The translations under genes and the position numbers were made by a program. This document shows, one piece after another, positions 1-9,960 of a DNA stretch of 64,000 nt. The stretch's first letter is position 1. Each line of letters opens with the position of its first letter. The notes under the pieces were generated by a model that searched no databases, had not been told where the DNA came from, and saw only the letters and a list, made by a program, of their open reading frames with translations. Where the stretch lies: assembly GCF_029714945.1 (NCBI RefSeq), contig NZ_CP121634.1:4299001-4363000 (forward strand). Direction: 5' to 3'. The DNA comes from Bradyrhizobium sp. CIAT3101 (GTDB lineage: Bacteria; Pseudomonadota; Alphaproteobacteria; Rhizobiales; Xanthobacteraceae).

Positions 1-34
1 ACGGATCCCGCTGGAACAGCCGAGGAAGCGAACG

Positions 35-805
35 ATGTGCGAGAAATGCTCCGAAGATCGCTTGAGTCACACGGGGCCGTCGCGCCGATCCGCGATGCAG
101 CTCGCTGTCGCTGCGCTGGGCACCGCCGTCGCCGACCAAGCCTTCACCAGCCAAGCCTTCGTCAGCCAAGCCTTCGCCAAGGAGCACAAGGCCCCGCCCA
201 AACCGCAGAACGTGCTGTCGCCGGATGCGGCACTGAAGCGGCTGACGGAGGGCAATGCGCGCTACGTCGAGGGCGTGGCGCGGCGCCACGATTTCAAGCA
301 TGAGCGCGAGGCGCTGGCCGGCGGGCAGAATCCGTTCGCGGCGGTGCTGAGCTGCGCGGACTCGCGCATCGCGCCGGAATATGCCTTCGACACCGGCCGC
401 GGCGATCTCTTCGTCTGCCGCGTCGCCGGCAATTTTGCCGGCACCGAAACCATCGCCAGCCTGGAATACGCGGTCGCCGTGCTCAACACGCCGCTGATCC
501 TCGTGCTCGGCCATGATGCCTGCGGCGCGGTCGATGCGACGCTGAAGGCACTCAAGGACAACACATCGCCGCCGGGACACATTCCTTCGCTGGTCGATGC
601 GATCGCGCCGGCGGCGAAAGCTGCGATGCAGCAGGGTGGAGACGTGCTCGACAAGGCGATCCGGCAGAACGTGATCGACAATGTCGGCAAGCTGAAGTCG
701 GCCGCGCCGATCCTCAATGCGGCGGTGGAACAGGGCAAGCTCAAGGTCGTCGGTGGAATCTACCGGCTGACGACGGGAACGGTCGATCTCATCGCGCAGG
801 GCTGA
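35..805 (+). CDS. Beta-class carbonic anhydrase with export signal
   Basis: Interconverts CO2 and bicarbonate with a zinc ion. The beta-class zinc ligands are visible: Cys107 in the CADSR motif (with Asp109/Arg111) and His160/Cys163 in GHDACGAV. The first ~50 residues are a Tat-like leader (SRRSAM followed by an Ala-rich stretch), so the enzyme probably acts in the periplasm. The ATG at 35 follows a GAGGAAG Shine-Dalgarno. The end of the leader carries three 5-residue repeats (DQAFT, SQAFV, SQAFA), encoded by a 15-bp tandem repeat. The length (256 aa) is normal for exported bacterial beta-CAs. Family is certain; Tat routing is inferred. Confidence 0.93.
   Translation: MCEKCSEDRLSHTGPSRRSAMQLAVAALGTAVADQAFTSQAFVSQAFAKEHKAPPKPQNVLSPDAALKRLTEGNARYVEGVARRHDFKHEREALAGGQNPFAAVLSCADSRIAPEYAFDTGRGDLFVCRVAGNFAGTETIASLEYAVAVLNTPLILVLGHDACGAVDATLKALKDNTSPPGHIPSLVDAIAPAAKAAMQQGGDVLDKAIRQNVIDNVGKLKSAAPILNAAVEQGKLKVVGGIYRLTTGTVDLIAQG
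134..178 (+). repeat. 3 x 15-bp in-frame tandem repeat in the carbonic anhydrase leader
   Basis: Three consecutive 15-bp units share the core ccaagccttc and encode DQAFT/SQAFV/SQAFA close to the predicted signal cleavage region. Unit length is a multiple of three, so copy-number change would keep the frame. Confidence 0.85.
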
Positions 806-1000
806 ACGAATAGACCGGCCCTCGCTCGGTTTTGGCCGCAAGGCTTACGCGGAGCTGACGCAACAAGCCGGGATCGGCGGGCGTCATGCCGCCGCCTCAA
901 TCCGAGCCTTTCGTGACAAAGTGTTTCGTTCAAGTACCATTCAGCTGGCAGCGCGTTTCATACGGGTTGGCACCTCAACAACAAAAACGGCAGGCAAGCC

Positions 1001-3409
1001 ATGCGTGGGACGCTCAGAATCTTTATCTGCCTTCTCCTTCCGATCGTGGCCATTGCCGCGGGCGCGCCGCGGCCAGCATTTGCACAGCAGCAGGAAAAGC
1101 GCATCGCGCTCGTGGTCGGCAACGGCGCCTATTCGAAGTCGCCGCTGGCAACCACCGCGAACGATGCCGGCCTGATCGCGCAGACGCTGCAGGCGGCAGG
1201 CTTCGACGTGGTCGGCGCGCGTGACCTCGACGGCGACACGCTGCGCAAGAGCTTGCGCGATTTCATCCAGAAGGCGCAGGCCTCGGGCCCCGGCACCGTC
1301 GCGATGATCTATCTGTCCGGCTATGGCGTGCAGCTCGCCGGTGAGAACTATTTCATCCCGGTCGATTCCAACATCGCGCGCGACACCGACATTCCGACCG
1401 AGGCACTGCGCATCAGCGACTACGCCCGCCAGCTCGCCGCGATCCCGCTCAAGGCCAACATCGTCGTGCTCGACGCGGCGCGCGCGCAGCCCTTCATCGA
1501 GGGCGGCCAGCAGCCGATCGCGAGCGGCCTGGCGCTGGTCGAGCCCGATCCGAACATGCTGATCGCCTTCAACGCCGCGCCCGGCACGGTGGCGCCGGAA
1601 GAGCCGGGGCCATACGGCATCTATGCGCAATCGCTCGCCGAGATGATCCGCACCGGCGGGCTGTCGTTGCCGGAAGTGTTCGACCGCGTTCGCCTGCGCG
1701 TCAACGAGACCTCCAAGGGCGCGCAAGTTCCGTGGGACGACCAGAAGATCACCGCGCAGTTCGCCTTCTTCGAGCGCGCCCCGGACGCGCCGCCGCCGCA
1801 GGCCGCGCCCGACCAGGTCGCCGCCATCCGCAACAAGCCGATCCGCGATCTCGGCGTGCAGGACGCCTATGCGGCGGCACTCGAGCGCGACACGCTGCCG
1901 GCTTATGAGGAATTTCTCGCCGCTTATCCCGGTGATCCCATGGCCAAGCGCGTGATGGCGATCGTGGCGGCACGCCGCGAGGCGATCACCTGGCGGCGGT
2001 CCTATCGCGCCGACACGCCGGACGCCTATTGGTCGTATCTGCGCCGCTATCCGAGCGGGCCGCATGCGGGTGATGCGCGTCGGCGCCTGGCGATCCTGAC
2101 CGCGCCGCTCGAGCCGCCGCCGACCTTTGCGATGATGGACTATGACGTGCCGCCACCGCCGCCGGCGGAGGTGGTCTATGTCGACCGTCCGGTGCTGTAT
2201 TTCAGCGACCCCGATTTCGGCTTCGCGCCGCCGCCGCCGCCGCCGGTCTATTTCTGTCCGCCGCCGCCGCCGGATTTCGTGGTGTTGGCACCGCCGCTTG
2301 CCGTCGTCGGGCTGTTCGTGCTGCCGCAGCCGGTGTTCGTGCCGATCCCGGCGTTCTACAGCCCGCCGGTCTATGTCGCGCCGCCGCCGAACAACATCAT
2401 CTTCAACAACATCCACAACACCACGGTCATCAACACCGTGATCAACCGGCCCGTGCCGCCGCCGCCGGCCGGTAACGTCACGGCCGCCGTATCCGTTGCC
2501 GCGGGCACGACCAGCGCGGGCGCCGTCACCCATGTCCCCAGGATCGTTCAGGACAAGGCACTGTCGTTTCAGAAGAACCCGACCCAGCCGCTCAACGCGA
2601 GCCAGCAGGCCTTCGTCCAAAACCCGACGGCCAAGCCGGGAACGATCGTTCCGACAAAGGCCAATCTCGCGCCGAACAATGCGGCGACGTCAACGCCGCT
2701 CCAGGGCCATGCGCTGCCGCTTCCCGACACGAAGACGGCACCCGTATCGTCCGGGACCGGAGCGCAGCCGGGAGTCCAAACGCCGAAAGTTGGGGGCGCT
2801 CCGACCACGACGACGCCGGTCGGCGGCACTCCGCAAATGCATCCCAATACGGCAACGGCGCCGACCAACACGACCGCTCCGGCCAACGCCGCGGCCAAGC
2901 CACCCGTGACACAGACGCCCGTGACCGGCGTGACGGATCCGCATGCAAAATCGCTGGCGCATGAGCCGGCGGTGACCTCGCCAACCACGAGCCCTGCGGG
3001 CAAGCCAACGGTGACCACCAACGTGACCAATGGCAATCCGACGCAGCCGTCGCCGCCGGTCGGTGTGCGGGAGACGCTCAAGCCCCAGGGGCAGCGGCCA
3101 ATAACGCCAACGCCCGCGCAGGTCACAAGGCAGCCACCGCCGCCACCACCGCATCCGCAGGCGGTCGCAAGACCGGCAACGTCTCCGCCGCCGCGGGTGG
3201 CCGCGCCTCCGCCGAGGGTTGCCGCGCCGCCACCACCGCCGCGGCCGCCCGTTGCCGCTGCGCGGCCGGCGCCGCCGCCTGTTGCCCGTCCGGCGCCGCC
3301 GCCACCGCCGCCCCGGGTGGCTGCGGCCCCGCCGCGGCCGCCGGCACCGCCGCCGCGGCCAGCGGCCCCGGCCCCGAAAAAATGCCCGCCGAACCAGCCA
3401 AAGTGCTAG
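1001..3409 (+). CDS. Secreted caspase-fold protein, catalytically dead (pseudo-caspase), with Pro-rich C-terminus
   Basis: The 802 residues begin with a signal peptide (about 1-28, ending AFAQ). A peptidase C14/metacaspase p20-like fold follows (about 34-260: RIALVVGNGAY, NDA, GF, YFIPVD, then a p10-like GIYAQSLAEMI and QVPW). In active members the dyad lies in S/A-G-H-G and D-A-C-R. Here these read SGYGV (Tyr108) and LDAAR (Ala160), so His and Cys are both replaced and proteolysis is not expected. About residues 283-365 hold two degenerate repeats ending YPGDPMAKRV and YPSGPHAGDARRRL. The rest is very Pro/Ala/Thr-rich with an Asn-rich patch (NNIIFNNIHN) and a terminal CPPNQPKC. An envelope scaffold or binding role is inference. 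An 11-base inverted-repeat terminator follows. Confidence 0.88.
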   Translation: MRGTLRIFICLLLPIVAIAAGAPRPAFAQQQEKRIALVVGNGAYSKSPLATTANDAGLIAQTLQAAGFDVVGARDLDGDTLRKSLRDFIQKAQASGPGTVAMIYLSGYGVQLAGENYFIPVDSNIARDTDIPTEALRISDYARQLAAIPLKANIVVLDAARAQPFIEGGQQPIASGLALVEPDPNMLIAFNAAPGTVAPEEPGPYGIYAQSLAEMIRTGGLSLPEVFDRVRLRVNETSKGAQVPWDDQKITAQFAFFERAPDAPPPQAAPDQVAAIRNKPIRDLGVQDAYAAALERDTLPAYEEFLAAYPGDPMAKRVMAIVAARREAITWRRSYRADTPDAYWSYLRRYPSGPHAGDARRRLAILTAPLEPPPTFAMMDYDVPPPPPAEVVYVDRPVLYFSDPDFGFAPPPPPPVYFCPPPPPDFVVLAPPLAVVGLFVLPQPVFVPIPAFYSPPVYVAPPPNNIIFNNIHNTTVINTVINRPVPPPPAGNVTAAVSVAAGTTSAGAVTHVPRIVQDKALSFQKNPTQPLNASQQAFVQNPTAKPGTIVPTKANLAPNNAATSTPLQGHALPLPDTKTAPVSSGTGAQPGVQTPKVGGAPTTTTPVGGTPQMHPNTATAPTNTTAPANAAAKPPVTQTPVTGVTDPHAKSLAHEPAVTSPTTSPAGKPTVTTNVTNGNPTQPSPPVGVRETLKPQGQRPITPTPAQVTRQPPPPPPHPQAVARPATSPPPRVAAPPPRVAAPPPPPRPPVAAARPAPPPVARPAPPPPPPRVAAAPPRPPAPPPRPAAPAPKKCPPNQPKC

Positions 3410-3433
3410 CGGACAGGGCGGAAATCCCGGAAT

Positions 3434-3469
3434 GGGCCTTTCGCGGGCGGTAGAAGCCCCGAAAGGCCC
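3434..3469 (+). terminator. Rho-independent-like terminator after the pseudo-caspase gene
   Basis: A perfect 10-bp stem (gggcctttcg / cgaaaggccc) with an inner GGGC/GCCC extension is followed by ttatttcctt. It lies 25 bases after the stop codon at 3409 and before the rpsB promoter region. Confidence 0.7.
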
Positions 3470-3477
3470 TTATTTCC

Positions 3478-3505
3478 TTGCTTCTGGCCGAAATGGCGCT
3501 ATATA
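3478..3505 (+). promoter_or_regulatory. Candidate rpsB promoter
   Basis: TTGCTT (3478-3483), 16 bases, then TATATA (3500-3505), about 115 bases upstream of the rpsB start and just downstream of the preceding terminator. It matches a housekeeping sigma pattern by eye only. Confidence 0.4.
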
Positions 3506-3618
3506 GCGCCGCATCTCACACGGAAGCATGGCTCACAAGGCCGTCCGGTGGCAGCCGGGGCGACAACGCTCCGTCTTGCTCACACGCTTCCGGAGGAACC
3601 AACCGGAGAATTAGAACG

Positions 3619-4608
3619 ATGGCACTACCCGATTTCACTATGCGTCAGCTGCTCGAAGCTGGCGTGCACTTTGGTCACCAGTCTCACCGCTGGAATCCGA
3701 AGATGGCTCCGTTCATTTTCGGCGCCCGCAACAACATCCACATCGTCGACCTCGCCCAGACCGTGCCGATGCTGCACACGGCCCTCCAGGCCGTCAGCGA
3801 CACGGTTGCCAAGGGCGGCCGCATCCTGTTCGTCGGCACCAAGCGCCAGGCGCAGGACGGCGTCGCGGACGCGGCCAAGCGCTGCGCGCAGTATTTCGTC
3901 AATTCGCGCTGGCTCGGCGGCACGCTGACCAACTGGAAGACGATCTCGGCCTCGATCAAGCGCCTGCGTCACCTCGATGAGGTTCTCGCCGGCGGCGAAG
4001 CCAATTCCTACACCAAGAAGGAGCGCCTGACGCTTCAGCGCGAGCGCGACAAACTCGACCGCTCGCTCGGCGGCATCAAGGACATGGGCGGTCTGCCCGA
4101 CCTGATCTTCGTGATCGACACCAACAAGGAAGACATCGCGATCCAGGAAGCCCAGCGGCTCAACATTCCGGTCGCTGCGATCGTCGACACCAACTCCGAC
4201 CCGAAGGGCATCACCTACGTGGTGCCGGGCAATGACGACGCCGGTCGCGCGATCTCGCTGTATTGCGACCTGATCGCGCGCGCCGCTATCGACGGCATCT
4301 CGCGCGCCCAGGGCGATTCCGGCATCGACATCGGTGCCTCGGCCCGTCCGGTCGCCGAAGAGCTGCCGGCTGCTGGCGGCTTCCAGGGCCTCGCCGGCCC
4401 GCGCGGCACCGCCGACGACCTCAAGAAGCTCCCGGGCGTGTCGGGCGCGATCGAGAAGAAGTTCAACGACCTCGGCATCTTCCACTACTGGCAGCTCGCC
4501 GAGCTCGATCACGACACCGCGCACAAGATCGGCGAAGAAGTCGGTCTGCCGAGCCGCGCGGACGCTTGGGTCGCCAAGGCCAAGGCGCTGACCGCGGAAG
4601 CGGAATAG
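3619..4608 (+). CDS. rpsB: 30S ribosomal protein S2
   Basis: Component of the small ribosomal subunit, needed for S1 association. The N-terminus ([20 protein letters not shown]) and the segments [17 protein letters not shown] and [11 protein letters not shown] are typical S2. The ATG at 3619 has a CGGAGAA Shine-Dalgarno; the longer open frame from 3478 is not needed. At 329 aa it is about 85-90 residues longer than E. coli S2. The extension (about 245-329) includes [20 protein letters not shown] and [16 protein letters not shown], resembling a helix-hairpin-helix module known from some alphaproteobacterial ribosomal proteins. tsf follows after an intergenic hairpin. Confidence 0.98.
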   Translation: MALPDFTMRQLLEAGVHFGHQSHRWNPKMAPFIFGARNNIHIVDLAQTVPMLHTALQAVSDTVAKGGRILFVGTKRQAQDGVADAAKRCAQYFVNSRWLGGTLTNWKTISASIKRLRHLDEVLAGGEANSYTKKERLTLQRERDKLDRSLGGIKDMGGLPDLIFVIDTNKEDIAIQEAQRLNIPVAAIVDTNSDPKGITYVVPGNDDAGRAISLYCDLIARAAIDGISRAQGDSGIDIGASARPVAEELPAAGGFQGLAGPRGTADDLKKLPGVSGAIEKKFNDLGIFHYWQLAELDHDTAHKIGEEVGLPSRADAWVAKAKALTAEAE

Positions 4609-4626
4609 TCAAAAAGAGCGATGGGT

Positions 4627-4647
4627 TGGCCGGATAGGATCCGGCCA
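4627..4647 (+). terminator. Hairpin between rpsB and tsf (attenuator-like)
   Basis: Perfect 8-bp stem TGGCCGGA / TCCGGCCA with a 5-base loop, followed by ccattttcatt. The position resembles the partial terminator known between rpsB and tsf in other bacteria, which could set unequal expression. Inferred from sequence only. Confidence 0.5.
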
Positions 4648-4745
4648 CCATTTTCATTCAGTTGACGCGAATTCCTGAGATGGACCGCGGCGGGGCAATT
4701 GGAGCCGCGCCGCGGCGAACCGGCAGGCAAGAAGGATTTTCAACG

Positions 4746-5669
4746 ATGGCAACGATCACTGCTGCGATGGTCAAGGATCTGCGCGAGTCCACCGGCGCAG
4801 GCATGATGGACTGCAAGGCCGCGCTGACCGAGAACGACGGCAACATGGAAGCGGCGCAGGATTGGCTGCGCAAGAAGGGCCTGTCGAAGGCCGCCAAGAA
4901 GTCGGGCCGCGTCGCGGCCGAGGGTCTCATCGGCGCGCTCACCAAGGGCACCAAGGGCGTCGTGGTCGAGGTCAACTCCGAGACCGACTTCGTCGCGCGT
5001 AACGGCCAGTTCCAGGGCCTGGTCAAGATGGTCGCCCAGGTCGCTTTCGACGCCGGCGCCGACGTCGAGAAGATCAAGGCCGCCAAGGTCGGTGACGTCA
5101 CGGTGGAAGCCGCGATCAACGACGCGATCGCCACCATCGGCGAGAATATGACGCTGCGTCGCGCCGCTGCGCTCGAAGTGAGCCAGGGCGTGGTGTCGAG
5201 CTACGTCCACGGTGCGGTCGTCGACGGTGCCGGCAAGATGGGCGTGATCGTGGCGCTGGAATCGCCCGGCAAGGCCGACGAGCTCGCAGCGCTCGGTCGC
5301 CAGATCGCGATGCATGTCGCTGCCGCCAACCCGCTCGCGCTCGAGCCGTCCGGTCTCGATCCGGCCGTCGTCAAGCGCGAAAAGGACGTGCTCGCCGACA
5401 AATATCGCCAGCAGGGCAAGCCGGAGAACGTGATCGAGAAGATCGTCGAGTCCGGTCTGAAGACCTACTACAAGGAAGTCTGCCTGCTCGAGCAGGCCTT
5501 CATCCACGACACCGGCAAGTCGGTGGCGCAGGCGGTGAAGGAAGCCGAAGGCAAGGTCGGCGGCGCCGTGAAAATCGCGGGCTTTGTGCGCTATGCTCTC
5601 GGTGAGGGAATCGAGAAGCAGGAATCGGACTTCGCGGCTGAGGTCGCGGCGGCCAGCGGCAAGAAGTAA
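4746..5669 (+). CDS. tsf: Translation elongation factor Ts
   Basis: Guanine-nucleotide exchange factor for EF-Tu. The N-terminal UBA-like domain is clear ([24 protein letters not shown]), followed by the conserved TDFV motif (SETDFVARN) that contacts EF-Tu and the [11 protein letters not shown] segment of the C-terminal subdomain. The ATG at 4746 gives 307 aa, the usual size, with AAGGA upstream. It is placed as in most bacteria, after rpsB and before pyrH. Confidence 0.98.
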   Translation: MATITAAMVKDLRESTGAGMMDCKAALTENDGNMEAAQDWLRKKGLSKAAKKSGRVAAEGLIGALTKGTKGVVVEVNSETDFVARNGQFQGLVKMVAQVAFDAGADVEKIKAAKVGDVTVEAAINDAIATIGENMTLRRAAALEVSQGVVSSYVHGAVVDGAGKMGVIVALESPGKADELAALGRQIAMHVAAANPLALEPSGLDPAVVKREKDVLADKYRQQGKPENVIEKIVESGLKTYYKEVCLLEQAFIHDTGKSVAQAVKEAEGKVGGAVKIAGFVRYALGEGIEKQESDFAAEVAAASGKK

Positions 5670-5729
5670 GCGCCGGAACGTTCCTTCCGGCGTGCCGCCG
5701 GAAGCGGCGCCCGGACGAGGAAAGTGCTC

Positions 5730-6446
5730 ATGACTGATCCGGTCTATCGTCGCGTCGTGATCAAGCTGTCCGGCGAATACCTCGCGGGACAGCAAGGCTT
5801 TGGCATCGATCAGCCGACAATGGACCGGGTTGCGGACGATCTGATCGCCGCTCGTCAGCTCGGCACCGAGGTTGCGGTCGTGATCGGCGGCGGCAACATC
5901 TTTCGCGGCGTCGAGGTGTCCTCCCGCGGCGTGTCGCGCCCGACCGGCGACACCATGGGCATGCTTGCGACCATGATGAACTGCCTCGCGCTCGAAGCGA
6001 CGATCGAGCGCAAGGGTACGCCGGCGAGGGCTCTCTCGGCGTTCGTCATGCCCGAGGTGTCCGAGCTGTTCACCCGCGCGGCGGCGCACAAATACCTGGC
6101 CGAAGGCAGGATCCTGCTGCTTGGCGGTGGAACCGGCAATCCGTTCTTCACCACGGACACGACGGCGGTGCTGCGCGCCGCCGAGATCGGTGCCGAGGCG
6201 GTGCTGAAGGCGACCAATGTCGACGGCGTGTACTCGGCCGATCCGAAGAAGGACCCGTCCGCCACGCGATTCGACCGGCTGACGCATTCGCAGGCCATCG
6301 AGGGCGGCTACAAGGTGATGGATGCGACCGCCTTCGCACTTGCCCGCGAGACGTCGCTGCCTATCATCGTATTTTCGATCGCGGAGCCCGGTTCGATCGG
6401 CGCGATTCTACGCGGCGCCGGCCACGGGACGATCGTCGCCGGCTGA
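5730..6446 (+). CDS. pyrH: UMP kinase (uridylate kinase)
   Basis: Phosphorylates UMP to UDP with ATP in pyrimidine synthesis. Amino-acid-kinase fold: [12 protein letters not shown] (phosphate binding), [13 protein letters not shown], the [17 protein letters not shown] segment and the [16 protein letters not shown] uridine/metal region. The ATG at 5730 (238 aa) is chosen over an in-frame GTG at 5724 because GAGGAAAG then sits at good spacing. A small GC hairpin (gccggaa / ttccggc) occupies the tsf-pyrH gap and could modulate read-through. Confidence 0.97.
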   Translation: MTDPVYRRVVIKLSGEYLAGQQGFGIDQPTMDRVADDLIAARQLGTEVAVVIGGGNIFRGVEVSSRGVSRPTGDTMGMLATMMNCLALEATIERKGTPARALSAFVMPEVSELFTRAAAHKYLAEGRILLLGGGTGNPFFTTDTTAVLRAAEIGAEAVLKATNVDGVYSADPKKDPSATRFDRLTHSQAIEGGYKVMDATAFALARETSLPIIVFSIAEPGSIGAILRGAGHGTIVAG

Positions 6447-6514
6447 CGGCTCATCTGCGCGCCCGAGGGAAGGGCGGCGAGGTGAGGTCGCCGGGATATT
6501 GAAGGAGAAACGTG

Positions 6515-7078
6515 ATGGCCACGGGTAATTTCGATCTCAACGAAGTGAAGCGCCGCATGCAGGGCGCGGTGGCGTCGCTCAAGCACGAGCTTGGCGGCCT
6601 GCGTACGGGCCGCGCGTCGGCCTCGATGCTCGATCCGGTGCAGGTCGAGGCCTATGGCAGTCACATGCCACTCAATCAGCTCGCCACCGTCAGCGTTCCC
6701 GAGCCGCGCCTGATCTCGGTGCAGGTCTGGGACAAGACGATGGTGAAGCCGGTCGAGAAGGCGATCGTCGATTCAAATCTCGGCCTGTCGCCCGCGACCG
6801 AAGGCCAGGTGCTGCGCCTGCGCATTCCCGAGCTGAACGAGGAGCGCCGCAAGGAACTGGTCAAGGTCGCGCACAAATACGCCGAAGCCGCCAAGGTGGC
6901 TGCGCGACACGTCCGTCGCGACGGTCTCGATGTCCTGAAGAAGCTCGAGAAGAATCACGAGATGTCGGAGGACGATCAGAAGCGTCACGCCGACGAGGTG
7001 CAGAAAGCGACCGACGGCACCATCACCGAGATCGACCAGCTGCTGGCCGCCAAGGAAAAAGAAATCCTCACCGTTTAA
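6515..7078 (+). CDS. frr: Ribosome recycling factor
   Basis: Splits post-termination ribosomes together with EF-G. The family hallmarks are present: [20 protein letters not shown] near the N-terminus, [16 protein letters not shown], and the C-terminal helices with [11 protein letters not shown] and [13 protein letters not shown]. The ATG at 6515 (187 aa) has AAGGAG seven bases upstream; an adjoining GTG at 6512 is a less likely start. Lies between pyrH and uppS. Confidence 0.97.
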   Translation: MATGNFDLNEVKRRMQGAVASLKHELGGLRTGRASASMLDPVQVEAYGSHMPLNQLATVSVPEPRLISVQVWDKTMVKPVEKAIVDSNLGLSPATEGQVLRLRIPELNEERRKELVKVAHKYAEAAKVAARHVRRDGLDVLKKLEKNHEMSEDDQKRHADEVQKATDGTITEIDQLLAAKEKEILTV

Positions 7079-7090
7079 GGCTTCTTTTCC

Positions 7091-7849
7091 ATGTCTAACG
7101 CCGCCGCGCCCGCAACGGAAGGACCAGACCGGTCCGAGGCGCCTGCGCATGTCGCCATCATCATGGATGGCAACGGGCGCTGGGCGGCTGCGCGCGGCCT
7201 GCCGCGTGCGGAGGGACATCGCCGCGGTGTCGAGGCGCTGCGCCGCGTGGTGCGTGCCTCGCACGAGCTCGGCATCCGCTATCTCACCATCTTCTCGTTC
7301 TCCTCGGAGAACTGGTCCCGCCCGGCGAGCGAGATCGGCGATCTCTTCGGTCTGCTCCGGCGTTTCATCCGCAACGATCTCGCGAGCCTGCATCGCGACG
7401 GCGTCAAGGTTCGCATCATCGGCGAGCGCGACGGGCTCGAGGGCGACATCTGCTCGCTGCTCAACGAGGCCGAGGAATTGACGCGCGACAACACGCGCCT
7501 CACGCTCGTCGTCGCCTTCAACTACGGCTCGCGGCAGGAGATCGCGAAGGCGGCGCAGAAGCTCGCGCGCGAAGTCGCAGACGGCAGCCGCGATCCTGCC
7601 TCGATCGATGCCGATGCGCTCGGCGCTCATCTCGACGCGCCCGACATTCCCGATCCCGACCTCATCATCCGCACCAGCGGCGAGCAGCGCCTGTCCAACT
7701 TCCTGATGTGGCAGGCCGCCTATAGCGAGCTCGTGTTCGTGCCGGTCCACTGGCCCGATTTCGACAAGGCGGCGCTCGAAGGCGCGATCGCCGAATTCGC
7801 CAGGCGTGAGCGCCGTTTCGGCGGCCTGGTCGCGAAAACCGTCTCGTGA
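7091..7849 (+). CDS. uppS: Isoprenyl transferase (undecaprenyl diphosphate synthase)
   Basis: Cis-prenyltransferase that condenses isopentenyl diphosphate units to the C55 carrier for peptidoglycan and O-antigen. The signatures are [34 protein letters not shown] and the C-terminal [19 protein letters not shown]. Length 252 aa is typical. Starts 12 bases after frr; its TGA overlaps the GTG start of cdsA, so the two are probably translationally coupled. Confidence 0.97.
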   Translation: MSNAAAPATEGPDRSEAPAHVAIIMDGNGRWAAARGLPRAEGHRRGVEALRRVVRASHELGIRYLTIFSFSSENWSRPASEIGDLFGLLRRFIRNDLASLHRDGVKVRIIGERDGLEGDICSLLNEAEELTRDNTRLTLVVAFNYGSRQEIAKAAQKLAREVADGSRDPASIDADALGAHLDAPDIPDPDLIIRTSGEQRLSNFLMWQAAYSELVFVPVHWPDFDKAALEGAIAEFARRERRFGGLVAKTVS

Positions 7850-8688
7850 GCGAACCCGGCGCCGAAGCCGCGGGCGCGAAGCCTGCCCCGAGCAATTTCG
7901 TGATGCGAGTCCTCGCAGCGCTGGTCCTGGCGCCGCTGACCATTGCGGTCGCTTACGCCGGCGGCTGGCTGTGGGCGCTGCTCGTCACCCTGGTGTCGAT
8001 CGGACTGTTCGCGGAGTGGCTGATGGTGGTGGGCGCGGGCTCTGCCGCGCTGACCGGGGCAGGGACGATCGTCATCGCCATGATGGGAGCCAGCGTTGCC
8101 TTCGGTGGACTGAAAACCGCCGTCGTCACCGGCTGTGTCGGCGGTGCGATCGTGACGCTGATCGCCCGGGGCAAGTTCGTCTGGGCCGCGACCGGCTTTG
8201 CCTATGCGGCGGCGGCGCTGCTCGCCTCGATCCTGGTGCGGAAGGATCTCGCCAACGGCTTTTCCGCGCTGATGTTCGTGCTGCTCGTGGTGTGGGCGAC
8301 CGATATCGGCGGTTATTTCGTCGGCCGCGGCATCGGCGGACCGAAGCTGTGGCCGCGCGTCAGCCCGAAGAAGACCTGGGCCGGCGCGTTCGGCGGTTTT
8401 GCCGCGAGCCTTGCGGTTGCGGCCGGTTTTGCCGCATTCGGCCTCGGAAAAGCGGTTCCACTGCTGTGCGTCAGCGGCATCCTGTCGGTGGTCTCGCAAG
8501 CGGGCGATCTGTTCGAATCCGCGGTGAAAAGGCGCTTTGGCGTCAAGGATTCCAGTCACTTAATTCCCGGTCATGGCGGACTTCTGGACCGCCTGGACGG
8601 CTTTGTCGCCGCCATCCTGGTGGCATGGATTATCGGCTTTCTCCGCCATGGTGTGCATAGCGCCGGAAGCGGTCTTATGGTTTGGTGA
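7846..8688 (+). CDS. cdsA: Phosphatidate cytidylyltransferase
   Basis: Makes CDP-diacylglycerol from phosphatidate and CTP at the inner membrane, feeding all phospholipid synthesis. Several hydrophobic segments (from about residue 25) are followed by the family signature: [20 protein letters not shown], then the [12 protein letters not shown] element. GTG start at 7846 overlaps the uppS stop by four bases. 280 aa. Confidence 0.95.
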   Translation: MSEPGAEAAGAKPAPSNFVMRVLAALVLAPLTIAVAYAGGWLWALLVTLVSIGLFAEWLMVVGAGSAALTGAGTIVIAMMGASVAFGGLKTAVVTGCVGGAIVTLIARGKFVWAATGFAYAAAALLASILVRKDLANGFSALMFVLLVVWATDIGGYFVGRGIGGPKLWPRVSPKKTWAGAFGGFAASLAVAAGFAAFGLGKAVPLLCVSGILSVVSQAGDLFESAVKRRFGVKDSSHLIPGHGGLLDRLDGFVAAILVAWIIGFLRHGVHSAGSGLMVW

Positions 8689-8692
8689 GGAT

Positions 8693-9916
8693 ATGAGCGC
8701 AGTCCCTTTGCGTAACAACAAGCCGGCTGCGGCCGACATCCGCAGCGTCACGGTGCTCGGTGCCACCGGCTCGATCGGCGACAGCACGATGGATCTGCTG
8801 CGCGCCTCGCCCGAGCGCTATCGCGTCGAGGCCCTGACCGCGAACAGCAATGTCGAGGCGCTGGCGAAGCTTGCGAAGGAATTTTCCGCGCGCTTCGTCG
8901 CGATCGCCGATGCCTCCAAGCTTGCCGAGCTCAAGTCCGCACTCGCCGGCACGAGCACCGAATGCGGCGCCGGCGAAAGCGCGGTGATCGAGGCGGGCGC
9001 GCGTCCGGCCGATTGGGTGATGGCGGCGGTGAGCGGCGCGGCGGGACTAAAGCCGGCCTTGGCTGCGGTCGATCGCGGCGCGCATGTCGCGCTCGCCAAC
9101 AAGGAATGCCTGGTTTGCGCCGGCGATTTCTTCATGCAGCGCGCGGCGAAAGCGGGCGCCTGTATCTTGCCGGCCGATTCCGAGCACAACGCGCTGTTCC
9201 AGGCGCTGGCATCGGGCAATCGCGACGAGCTGGTTCGCGTCATCATCACCGCCTCCGGCGGTCCGTTCCGCACCTGGAAGCCGGCCGACATCGAGCAGGC
9301 GACGCTCGAACAGGCCCTAAAGCATCCGAACTGGAGCATGGGCCAGAAGATCACGATCGATTCCGCCTCGATGATGAACAAGGGGCTCGAGGTGATCGAG
9401 GCGTCCTATCTGTTCGCGCTGGCGCCCGACGAGATCGACGTGCTGGTGCATCCGCAGTCGATCATTCACGGCATGGTCGAATTCTCCGACCGCTCGGTGA
9501 TGGCGCAGCTCGGCTCGCCGGACATGCGCACGCCGATTGCCCATTGCCTCGGCTGGCCCGACCGCATCAAGGGACCGGCGGCCAGGCTCGATCTGGCCAA
9601 GATCGGCCAGCTGACCTTCGAGGCACCGGATTTCGAGCGGTTCCCCGGGCTTCGCCTGGCGTTCGATTCGCTCCGGCACGGGAAGGGCGCGACCACGGTC
9701 TACAACGCCGCCAACGAGGTCGCGGTCGCGGCCTTCATCGCCGGCAAGATCCGGTTCGGCGCCATTGCCCGGCTGGTCGAGGCGACGCTGGAGGACTGGA
9801 TCCGGGGCGGGAACCAGGGCCCCATGACCTCGGCGGACGACGCAATATCCATTGACCATGTTTCTCGAAATAAAGCTGCCGCCCTATTGCCTCAAATTGC
9901 CTTAAAGGCATCCTAG
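8693..9916 (+). CDS. dxr: 1-deoxy-D-xylulose 5-phosphate reductoisomerase
   Basis: Converts DXP to MEP with NADPH, the first committed step of non-mevalonate isoprenoid synthesis. It has the N-terminal dinucleotide-binding motif [29 protein letters not shown], the metal/substrate loop [14 protein letters not shown], and [12 protein letters not shown] with [12 protein letters not shown]. The ATG at 8693 (407 aa) follows GGTGAGG and lies four bases after cdsA; the longer reading frame from 8573 overlaps cdsA and is rejected. Grouping with uppS and cdsA places isoprenoid and lipid supply together. Confidence 0.97.
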   Translation: MSAVPLRNNKPAAADIRSVTVLGATGSIGDSTMDLLRASPERYRVEALTANSNVEALAKLAKEFSARFVAIADASKLAELKSALAGTSTECGAGESAVIEAGARPADWVMAAVSGAAGLKPALAAVDRGAHVALANKECLVCAGDFFMQRAAKAGACILPADSEHNALFQALASGNRDELVRVIITASGGPFRTWKPADIEQATLEQALKHPNWSMGQKITIDSASMMNKGLEVIEASYLFALAPDEIDVLVHPQSIIHGMVEFSDRSVMAQLGSPDMRTPIAHCLGWPDRIKGPAARLDLAKIGQLTFEAPDFERFPGLRLAFDSLRHGKGATTVYNAANEVAVAAFIAGKIRFGAIARLVEATLEDWIRGGNQGPMTSADDAISIDHVSRNKAAALLPQIALKAS

Positions 9917-9960
9917 GTAGTTCGGGGCCAGGGCCTAGCGGCGCTGGGTGAGGGAATTCG

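Noticed and set aside
941-2620. 559-codon minus-strand frame opposite the pseudo-caspase gene
   Set aside because: Arg/His/Asp-rich translation typical of antisense frames in GC-rich genes; no domain and the plus strand has a clear signal peptide and fold.
4740-6287. 515-codon minus-strand frame over tsf and pyrH
   Set aside because: Spans two certain housekeeping genes; composition (Arg/Val/Gly/Asp/His) is that of a shadow frame.
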